Made by a program: the position numbers and the translations under genes. Below the pieces are notes generated by a model. It was given only the letters and a program-made list of their open reading frames with translations, made no database searches and had not been told where the DNA came from. Source: an uncultured Helicobacteraceae bacterium (GTDB taxonomy: Bacteria > Campylobacterota > Campylobacteria > Campylobacterales > UBA6016). From it: DNA of 9,468 nucleotides. The stretch covers positions 1 to 9,468 of the forward strand of contig CALJKN010000151.1 in assembly GCA_937973585.1 (NCBI GenBank), read 5' to 3'. Of the stretch, positions 1 to 5,776 are shown piece after piece (position 1 is the first letter of the stretch; each line of letters begins with the position of its first letter).

Positions 1-1
1 T

Positions 2-244
2 ATGAGCGATGGATTCGATATAAATAAGTCGGCATTTGGGTATGCTACCAAAAACCCGTCGATAGTTGACGATGAAAATATGCTGGCGGTAGAGGCGCTT
101 GGGGTTATAGAAGAGAAAAAAATCCAACTACTTCTTGTAGCAGACGGGCAAAAAAAGCTCAAAGGGATTTTGATTCCAGCCAAAACTCCAAAGAATAACA
201 ATTGGAGTCAAGGCTTGATTTCCACTGCCCCGATCGGTGAGTAA
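2..244 (+). CDS. Hypothetical protein, probably 5'-truncated by the window edge
   Basis: I do not recognise this protein. The reading frame is open to the first codon of the window. It happens to begin with ATG, but no ribosome binding site can be seen because no upstream sequence is present, so the 80 residues are best treated as the C-terminal part of a longer protein. It ends in TAA at 242-244. The visible part is soluble-looking: no membrane segment and no cysteines. It has an acidic stretch (VDDEN near residues 22-26), an alternating hydrophobic stretch suggestive of beta strands (IQLLLVADG near 41-49) and a polar Asn-rich tail. The next gene starts 26 bases downstream on the same strand and encodes an exported protein, so the two are probably co-transcribed. 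No function is assigned. Confidence 0.5.
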   Translation: MSDGFDINKSAFGYATKNPSIVDDENMLAVEALGVIEEKKIQLLLVADGQKKLKGILIPAKTPKNNNWSQGLISTAPIGE

Positions 245-270
245 AAAACTTAAAATTTGGATGTGCGTAT

Positions 271-843
271 ATGAAATATTTAGTAACCTTATTTATAACA
301 AGTTTCGTTTTTGCAGATACGCTCCCGCTCCCACAACTAAACCCTCAAAGCGGTAAATGGGAGTATGTGGATGACGGCAAAGCGTCTACACAGACGAGAC
401 TAACCGCAAAAAGCGAAGATGAGAAAAACGCAATCCCTGATAATATATTTGAGCCGCAAAAAGGGATAAATCTATCGGAGTATGGGCGGTTAGCTAGGCT
501 ATCCGTATCCATAAGCGGTGGAACGATGGAGTTTTTCGGCAAAAAAAGACGATATGCGCCAATCCAAAAGATAATAATGCTTGGCGAAAGCGGTGTTTTG
601 AAGGTTTATTGCGACGAGCCTAGTTGTCGAGATTTTGCTCCCGAGCTGCTATACTATTCGTACCGTGTGAATAACGGCTACTTGGAGCTATTTTTGGATA
701 CGGTAGCAAATATGCCCATAAGGGTAAAAGTCGATAATTCGCTCTCAAAGAAAAACAAAATCTTTGACGGTCTCAGCGTAAATCCTCAAAATAGCAAGCT
801 AAAGCCGAGCAATATAACGCTTCAGATGATGGGTGCAAACTAG
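271..843 (+). CDS. Small exported protein of unknown function
   Basis: A 190-residue protein with a typical short signal peptide: Lys at position 2, a hydrophobic core to about residue 14 and a probable signal peptidase I site after VFA (residues 13-15), giving a mature protein beginning DTLPLP. The mature N-terminus is Pro-rich. The only cysteines are C114 and C119 (YCDEPSC), both after the cleavage site, so a periplasmic disulfide is possible. No further membrane helix is seen, so a periplasmic location is inferred. The ATG at 271 is the only start that keeps the signal peptide intact; its ribosome binding site (TTGGA about 10 bases upstream) is weak, as expected for a gene following closely on another. 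The stop lies 4 bases from the end of the convergent toxin gene. I recognise no family; a role in an envelope or pilus-type assembly is possible but not shown. Confidence 0.72.
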   Translation: MKYLVTLFITSFVFADTLPLPQLNPQSGKWEYVDDGKASTQTRLTAKSEDEKNAIPDNIFEPQKGINLSEYGRLARLSVSISGGTMEFFGKKRRYAPIQKIIMLGESGVLKVYCDEPSCRDFAPELLYYSYRVNNGYLELFLDTVANMPIRVKVDNSLSKKNKIFDGLSVNPQNSKLKPSNITLQMMGAN

Positions 844-847
844 CAAG

Positions 848-1144
848 TTAGCGACCCTTATCGTTCTTTGGCTCATATTCTTTATACTTTGTGATGGCAA
901 ATATGCTGATGGTCTCATCCGATATTTCGTAGATTATCGTGTAGCCCTTGAATACCAAATCCCTTATGCTATCATCGTCGTAGTAGATTGATTTTCTACA
1001 TCTATATGGATTATCCGTGAGGCTTTTGCACTCTCTTAGCAGTTCGTTTTTAAATCTTCTGCTAGCAGATGGCTTGTCTTTTGAGATGTATTCGACCTGC
1101 CTATCGAGAGTTTGTATAAAGTTTGGCGCATACCTAATTTTCAT
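848..1144 (-). CDS. RelE/ParE-family toxin of a type II toxin-antitoxin pair
   Basis: A 98-residue basic protein with the RelE/ParE pattern. The N-terminal part is KIRYAPNFIQTLDR followed by two helices rich in Lys/Arg (about residues 10-45). Then comes the short NPYRCRK segment (45-51), and the C-terminal beta strands RDLVFKGYTIIYEI and ETISIFAI (61-84). Family members either cleave mRNA at the ribosome (RelE) or inhibit gyrase (ParE); sequence alone does not decide which, though the layout looks ParE-like. The ATG overlaps the last 11 bases of the antitoxin gene and has no good ribosome binding site of its own, so translation is probably coupled to the antitoxin. The antitoxin-first order is usual for this family. 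The gene looks intact. Confidence 0.85.
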   Translation of the reverse strand: MKIRYAPNFIQTLDRQVEYISKDKPSASRRFKNELLRECKSLTDNPYRCRKSIYYDDDSIRDLVFKGYTIIYEISDETISIFAITKYKEYEPKNDKGR

Positions 1145-1448
1145 ATTTGGCTATTGTTTTTTCTAGTATTTCGTCCACTTCTTCTGCAGAATACCATTTG
1201 GTATCAGGATTTTTCAGTTCTACGTACGCTTTTTGTAGATACTCCTTTTCGCTTAGATTGCTCCAATATATTTGCGATTGCAACCTCTCGTACTCATCGA
1301 CGCTTAGCAGGATGGCTTCGGGCTTGTTGTTTTTCATGATTGCTATTTTTTCTATTTTATGCGTTGATACTTTCTCTAGTGTTTTGGCAAAGTTTTTGAG
1401 CATATCCGTGGTTGAAATCATCTCCTCTCTACTATATGCTACATTCAT
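1134..1448 (-). CDS. Phd/YefM-family antitoxin
   Basis: A 104-residue protein with the Phd/YefM fold in its first half. The STTDMLKNFAKTLEKV helix (12-27) is followed by the strand-turn-strand KIAIMKNNKPEAILLSVDEYERL (34-56); the pattern 'xNxKPxAVLLxxxEYExL' is the hallmark of this family. The C-terminal half (about 60-104) is acidic and should be the disordered segment that wraps and neutralises the toxin. The start at 1448 is supported by a good AGGAG six bases upstream. The protein should bind its own promoter as a dimer, with the toxin acting as co-repressor; an AT-rich palindrome lies just upstream. Partner toxin: the overlapping downstream gene. Confidence 0.88.
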   Translation of the reverse strand: MNVAYSREEMISTTDMLKNFAKTLEKVSTHKIEKIAIMKNNKPEAILLSVDEYERLQSQIYWSNLSEKEYLQKAYVELKNPDTKWYSAEEVDEILEKTIAKYEN

Positions 1449-1464
1449 TGCAAACTCCTAGACT

Positions 1465-1491
1465 TATAATAATTGTTTGAATAATTATACA
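1465..1491 (-). promoter_or_regulatory. Probable promoter and operator of the toxin-antitoxin operon
   Basis: On the minus strand a consensus -10 box TATAAT lies at 1489-1484, preceded directly by TG; no convincing -35 box is visible. It is embedded in an imperfect inverted repeat: TATAATAATT (1465-1474), five-base loop, AATAATTATA (1480-1489), with one mismatch between the arms. It lies about 35 bases in front of the antitoxin start. Phd/YefM antitoxins repress through palindromes covering their own promoter, so this is the likely operator. The role is inferred from position and symmetry; AT-rich palindromes also arise by chance. Confidence 0.5.
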
Positions 1492-1537
1492 AGTTTTGGA
1501 CTGTTGATTAGTTTGTTTGCGGCAAGCGCCTATCGTG

Positions 1538-1543
1538 TATAAT
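1538..1543 (+). promoter_or_regulatory. Candidate -10 box for the HI0933-family flavoprotein gene
   Basis: TATAAT preceded directly by TG lies about 57 bases before the ATG at 1600, giving a predicted leader of about 50 bases. A -35 match is poor (TTTGCG at 1516-1521, 16-base spacer), as is common in Campylobacterota. The leader ends with a strong purine-rich ribosome binding site (AGGGGG at 1591-1596). It is divergent from the toxin-antitoxin promoter. Confidence 0.42.
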
Positions 1544-1599
1544 GATGAGAGCTTCGCAATAGCGGTATTGATACGGTTTTGGGTTAATCAAGGGGGCGG

Positions 1600-2739
1600 A
1601 TGAAAACAACAGAGACAATAATCATCGGGGGTGGGGCTTCGGCTTTGGCTCTTGGGTATTTTTTGAAAAAAGATTTTATGATTTTGGAAGCAAACCATAC
1701 GTGTGGGGCAAAGATTGCGGTTAGCGGCGGTGGGCGCTGCAATTTTACGAATGAATCGGTGAGCGCCGATAACTATACGGGTGACAAAGATTTTATATCC
1801 GGTGTTTTGGACGGCTTTGGGGTCGGAGATGTTTTGGGGTTTGCAAGGGGTCTAGGCGCAACGTTTGAGATTAGAAAAAACAGGCAATATTTTTGCAAAA
1901 AAAGTGCAAAAGAGCTATTGGATCCTCTGGTTTCGCACCTAAAACACCATATCCGGACAAATGCAAAAGTCTTAGAGGTTTCCAAAGGCAAAGATGGTTT
2001 TGTCGTAAAAACCGACAAAGGGGAGTATGCGGCAAAAAAAGTTGTAGTCGCTAGCGGCGGAATTAGTTATCCGGTTTTGGGGGCTAGCGATGTCGGCTAT
2101 CGGATAGCACAAGCTTTTGGGCACAAGATAGTGACCCCTAGACCTGCTCTGGTAGGCTTTACCGTTCAGCCTCCGGAGTTTTGGTTTAAGGCTTTGTCCG
2201 GCGTATCTGTGCAGACGGTAGTGAGCGTGGCGGGGAAAAGTTTTAGAGAGAATATTTTGTTTGCACACAAAGGGGTGAGCGGCCCCGCTATCTTGAACGC
2301 CTCGTTGTATTGGGAGAAGGGGAGTATCGGCATAGATTTTTTACCGGATTTTTCGTTTGAAAAAATCCAAAAAAACTCCCAAAAACAGATAACGACTCTC
2401 CTCCCTCTCCCAAAAAACTTTATAAAAGCGTTTTTGGATAGCGTGGGGCTTGTTGACAAACGGTTTTGCGATGTAGACGAGGGCGATATGCAAAAACTCT
2501 CAAAGCTAAAAAACTATGAGTTTGCCCCTGCCGGAACATTTGGCCTCTCAAAAGCAGAGATAACCAAAGGTGGCGTGGCAACCGCCGATATAGATCCGGA
2601 CACGATGGAGAGCAGATTTGTCGGCGGCCTTTATTTTGTGGGGGAGGTGCTAGATGTAAACGGGGAGTTGGGCGGGTACAACTTTCACTTTGCATTTGCA
2701 AGCGCCGCCGTATGCGCTAAAGGGCTATCGGCCTCTTAG
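1600..2739 (+). CDS. HI0933/YhiN-family FAD-binding oxidoreductase (flavoprotein)
   Basis: A full-length 379-residue cytoplasmic flavoprotein. The N-terminal Rossmann motif IIIGGGASALA (7-17) ends with an acidic residue at E30 suited to bind the FAD ribose. The family signature KIAVSGGGRCNFTN is at 38-51. A second dinucleotide-type motif, VVVASGGISYPVLGASDVGY, spans 148-167. The C-terminus has the diagnostic block ITKGGVATADIDPDTMESR (321-339) and the FAD-contacting GLYFVGEVLDVNGELGGYNF (343-362). The family (HI0933, YhiN; also labelled 'aminoacetone oxidase family') is widespread, but its substrate is not settled, so no reaction is given. The ATG at 1600 follows AGGGGG closely. The TAG stop overlaps the TAA of the convergent S1-domain gene by 4 bases, leaving no room for a separate terminator. 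No damage is seen. Confidence 0.9.
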   Translation: MKTTETIIIGGGASALALGYFLKKDFMILEANHTCGAKIAVSGGGRCNFTNESVSADNYTGDKDFISGVLDGFGVGDVLGFARGLGATFEIRKNRQYFCKKSAKELLDPLVSHLKHHIRTNAKVLEVSKGKDGFVVKTDKGEYAAKKVVVASGGISYPVLGASDVGYRIAQAFGHKIVTPRPALVGFTVQPPEFWFKALSGVSVQTVVSVAGKSFRENILFAHKGVSGPAILNASLYWEKGSIGIDFLPDFSFEKIQKNSQKQITTLLPLPKNFIKAFLDSVGLVDKRFCDVDEGDMQKLSKLKNYEFAPAGTFGLSKAEITKGGVATADIDPDTMESRFVGGLYFVGEVLDVNGELGGYNFHFAFASAAVCAKGLSAS

Positions 2740-3581
2740 CGCCCCAGTAGCGTTACGCCGTTTTCATCTACCGCTATCGTATTTTCCGCCAAAAGTGCCG
2801 TGAGGGCGGCTTTGAAGCTTTTTTTGCTCATTTTAGTTAGCCCTTGTATCTCCTCGGCATCGCTTTTGTAGTTTAACGGGATTTTGCCCCCTTTTCTTTT
2901 TAGTAGAGCTAGCAGCTTCTCTTGTGCTTCGTCTTTTTTTTGTTCACCTATGGCAAATAGCGACAGGTCTAGTTTGCCGTCAGGTCTGACGTTCTTGACG
3001 TATGCTGTTTTTAGGTCGCCGACATAGACTTTTTCAAAGATTTCGTTTTCGTATATCATCCCCTCATACGAGTCGTTGACGATACACTTGTATCCCATCG
3101 GTGTTTTTGCCAAGACCAAAATCCCTACACGGTCGAATTTTTTTAGTTCATTCTCGGCTTTTTTGAGGTATTTGGTTACGCTCTCATCCCCGACGACCCT
3201 GTTTGTCTCACCGTCTATGATGACCCTCAAAATGCGGCTATCCCCAACCCTAAAAGGGGTTTTTTGGAATCTTTTCGGAACAAACAGGTCTTTTGGGAGT
3301 CCCCAATCTACAAAAGCCCCAAACTCTGCCACCGAGACAACCTCAAAAAAACCAAACTCTCCCGCCATGGCAAGCGGCCTTTCGGTTGCGGCGACAGGTC
3401 TGTCCTCGGAGTCCGTGTAGACAAATACGTCCACCTCGTCCCCCTCTTTCATGTGCTTTTCGACATAGCGGTTTGGGAGTAGTACCTCATCCCCGTTTTC
3501 AGCCGACAAAAATGCCCCCGGCTCCTTGAATCTCATAATTTTCAGGTTGTTTATCGCCCCTATCCGTATCTCCTTATCCAT
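2736..3581 (-). CDS. CvfB-family S1-like/winged-helix RNA-binding protein
   Basis: A 281-residue cytoplasmic protein of the CvfB/YitL type. It is built of S1-like beta barrels followed by a winged helix. Barrel one (about 1-65) contains GAFLSAENGDEVLLPNRYV and the family hallmark VFVYTDSEDRPVAAT (52-66). Barrel two (about 72-140) contains AEFGAFVDWGLPKDLFVP (85-102). A third S1-like stretch runs to about 210 (VRPDGKLDLSL near its end). The C-terminal winged helix covers about 218-281. In Firmicutes this family binds RNA and affects virulence factor expression; here RNA binding is inferred. I chose the ATG at 3581 because AAGAGG lies five bases upstream. An in-frame TTG at 3599 would put that ribosome binding site inside the gene. 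The gene is divergent from the histidine kinase and convergent with the flavoprotein. Confidence 0.88.
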   Translation of the reverse strand: MDKEIRIGAINNLKIMRFKEPGAFLSAENGDEVLLPNRYVEKHMKEGDEVDVFVYTDSEDRPVAATERPLAMAGEFGFFEVVSVAEFGAFVDWGLPKDLFVPKRFQKTPFRVGDSRILRVIIDGETNRVVGDESVTKYLKKAENELKKFDRVGILVLAKTPMGYKCIVNDSYEGMIYENEIFEKVYVGDLKTAYVKNVRPDGKLDLSLFAIGEQKKDEAQEKLLALLKRKGGKIPLNYKSDAEEIQGLTKMSKKSFKAALTALLAENTIAVDENGVTLLGR

Positions 3582-3616
3582 CTCTACCTCTTTTCTCAAA
3601 AATATATTTTATTGCA

Positions 3617-3633
3617 TTATTTTGTTAAAATAA
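3617..3633. promoter_or_regulatory. Palindrome over the divergent cvfB-type/histidine kinase promoter region
   Basis: A perfect inverted repeat, TTATTTT (3617-3623), GTT, AAAATAA (3627-3633), lies in the 85-base gap between the two divergent genes. On the plus strand its right half overlaps an extended -10 box, TG-T-TAAAAT (3623-3631), that would start the kinase transcript near 3638. On the minus strand a TAAAAT (3611-3606) is a candidate -10 for the S1-domain gene. An operator function is inferred from symmetry and position only; the region is very AT-rich. Confidence 0.35.
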
Positions 3634-3666
3634 CTTTGAACTTTTTAATAAACCATCGGATATTTA

Positions 3667-5763
3667 ATGAATTTAACCATTATGAGGCTAATTATTGCAA
3701 ATATTTTCATAGGTGCCGTTGTTTTGGCTGTCGTCTCTTTTGTTGCCGTAAAAGGACAGCAGGAGAACGCCGAGATATCTGCCGCATTGTACAAACACCC
3801 GTTTATGGTCACCAATGCCGTCAAAAACATAAAAGATGACGTAAAAACAATTCATTCGCTAGTGGATGAGGTTATAGCGCATGGCGCAGATTTGGACGAG
3901 ACGGCGGCAAAGATTGCCGTTTTGGAGATTTCAATACAAAAAAATGTCGAAACTGCAAAAAGCCTATATCTCGGCGACAAAAAAACAGCTATAGACGCTG
4001 AGGTCAAGACAAAAGAGATACTAAGGTTTGCAAAACACGTTATAGAGACGGCACAAAGAGAGGGGCTAAAAGCCGCTGAGGCGCACCACGAAGATTGGAG
4101 GGCGGTAGAGTATTCTTTGTTTGAAAGTATTGATAAAATGATAAATTTTGCGATGGAGCATGCCGGAAAGTATGCCGAACAAATTAAAAATAACTCAAAA
4201 AATTCGCAGCAACAGTTTGTATCGATCGTTGCAGTGTTTGCCGCTATTGCTTTTTTGGCGGCATTGTTTACGGTCAGGGCGCTTAGGGGCGAGCTACGCT
4301 CTATCGGTGATTTTTTGGTCGATATAAAAAACGGTACGTACAAAAATATCGAGGTTTCCAAAAACGAGCTATATGAGTTCAAAGAGCTAAAACATGGCCT
4401 AAATCTAATGGTTGACGGTATAGCCAAATCCAGAGAGGAGCTGCAAGATGCCCACGATGAGGCGATTGCCCTAAACGAAAAGCTGATGGAAAATGCCAGA
4501 GAACTCGAAGAGGTAAACACCGAGATGGAAGTGGCGCTAGAGCAGGCGAAAATAGCAAACGAGATGTTAAGCGTCCAATCCAGAGAGCTAGAGGAGAAAA
4601 ACGTAGAGCTAAAAGAGGGTGAGGAGAGCTATAAGGGGCTTTTTAACGCAATCAGACATGCTATTTATATACAAGATCTGGACGGTACTTTTTTGGCGGT
4701 CAACAACGGTGCCGAGGAGATGTACGGATATAAAAACGAAGAGTTTGTCGGCAAAAATCCGCTCTTTGTCTCTGCTGAGGGGAAAAACGATCTTGAGGAT
4801 TTAGGGAGACGGATACGGGCGGCGATAGACGGGAGGCCGCAGAGATTTGAATTTTGGGGGAGGCGTAAAAACGGGGAGGAGTTTCCAAAGGATCTTTCGA
4901 TTGTTAGAGGAAAATACTTTGGGCAGGATGTCCTCATAGCGATTGCCTCCGACATCACAAAGCAAAAAAGGCTTGAAAACGATTTGCAGACTATGGTTGC
5001 CGAAGAGACCGACAAGCGGCTTGAAAAAGAGAGGATGCTAGCCCAACAATCAAAACTTGCGATGATGGGGGAGATGATAGGAAACATAGCCCACCAATGG
5101 AGGCAACCGCTCAACGCTTTGGCTATAAAGGTGCAAGATGTTCCGATCGCTCTGGAGGTCGGAGATCTGGATGAGAAATATGCACTGGATTTCAAAAACG
5201 GCTCAATGGCTCTTATCAATTATATGTCCGGCACTATAGACGACTTCAGAAGCTTCTTTAAGCCCGATAAGCAAAAGATTAGGTTTGCGCTAAAAAATAC
5301 CGTAGAAAAAGCTTGCGTCCTCATAAAGGACAGTTTGCATTTTTCATTTATCGAACTGGAGGTTCTGCCGATAGATGAGAGCGTCTATGCATACGGTTAT
5401 CCAAACGAGTTTTCGCAGGTTCTTTTGAATATTTTGAGCAACGCAAAAGATGCCCTAAAGGCAAATACAACCATGGGGTCTGATAAGCGGATAACCGTCT
5501 CGTTTGCCCTCTCGGACGGTTTTGCCCGTTTGTCGGTGAGCGACAATGCCGGAGGGATAGACGAGGCGATAATGGACAAGGTGTTTGACCCGTATTTTAC
5601 GACAAAACATCAGGGGCAGGGGACAGGGCTTGGTCTGTATATGTCAAAGATGATAGTAGAGCAAAATATGGGCGGAACTCTAACCGTCGAAAACAGAGGC
5701 GATGGGGCTTGCTTTACCGTATCGCTCCCGACCTCCGGCAAAGCCGAAAGTCTACAGGATTGA
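3667..5763 (+). CDS. Membrane-bound sensor histidine kinase with PAS domain (orphan)
   Basis: A 698-residue inner-membrane kinase. Transmembrane helix one spans about 7-28. A periplasmic helical region (about 30-182) resembles the four-helix-bundle sensors of chemoreceptors (LYKHPFMVTNAV at 41-52). Helix two spans about 183-206. Then follow a HAMP-like linker, a long coiled coil (about 252-320, rich in Glu/Leu) and a PAS domain (about 321-433, ending in SDITKQKR). The HisKA segment has MGEMIGNIAHQWRQPLN (467-483) with phosphoacceptor H476, the variant box common in Campylobacterota. The HATPase_c domain shows the N box (N588, N592), DNAGG (626-630) and GQGTGLGL (650-657), so it looks active. 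No response regulator is adjacent; the partner must be elsewhere. The signal is unknown. The start at 3667 keeps a short N-tail before helix one; ATG at codon 6 is possible. The gene converges on the chemoreceptor with 13 bases between stops. Confidence 0.9.
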   Translation: MNLTIMRLIIANIFIGAVVLAVVSFVAVKGQQENAEISAALYKHPFMVTNAVKNIKDDVKTIHSLVDEVIAHGADLDETAAKIAVLEISIQKNVETAKSLYLGDKKTAIDAEVKTKEILRFAKHVIETAQREGLKAAEAHHEDWRAVEYSLFESIDKMINFAMEHAGKYAEQIKNNSKNSQQQFVSIVAVFAAIAFLAALFTVRALRGELRSIGDFLVDIKNGTYKNIEVSKNELYEFKELKHGLNLMVDGIAKSREELQDAHDEAIALNEKLMENARELEEVNTEMEVALEQAKIANEMLSVQSRELEEKNVELKEGEESYKGLFNAIRHAIYIQDLDGTFLAVNNGAEEMYGYKNEEFVGKNPLFVSAEGKNDLEDLGRRIRAAIDGRPQRFEFWGRRKNGEEFPKDLSIVRGKYFGQDVLIAIASDITKQKRLENDLQTMVAEETDKRLEKERMLAQQSKLAMMGEMIGNIAHQWRQPLNALAIKVQDVPIALEVGDLDEKYALDFKNGSMALINYMSGTIDDFRSFFKPDKQKIRFALKNTVEKACVLIKDSLHFSFIELEVLPIDESVYAYGYPNEFSQVLLNILSNAKDALKANTTMGSDKRITVSFALSDGFARLSVSDNAGGIDEAIMDKVFDPYFTTKHQGQGTGLGLYMSKMIVEQNMGGTLTVENRGDGACFTVSLPTSGKAESLQD

Positions 5764-5776
5764 GGGTTTGTAGGTT

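Noticed and set aside
1147..1461. A 104-residue plus-strand frame opposite the antitoxin gene.
   Set aside because: It mirrors the antitoxin frame, shows no domain, and the minus-strand gene has a good ribosome binding site and family motifs.
3582..3599. TTG start at 3599 for the S1/winged-helix protein.
   Set aside because: The AAGAGG ribosome binding site would fall inside the coding region; it is spaced for the ATG at 3581, and the protein family begins near that residue.
3852..4520. A 222-residue open frame on the minus strand inside the kinase gene.
   Set aside because: Its Ser-rich composition is what the antisense of a Glu/Lys/Ala-rich coiled coil produces; the plus-strand frame has complete kinase domains.
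5752..5776. Short inverted repeat CTACA...TGTAG with a small T run between the kinase and chemoreceptor genes, as a shared terminator.
   Set aside because: A five-base, AT-containing stem with a 12-base loop is too weak to call.
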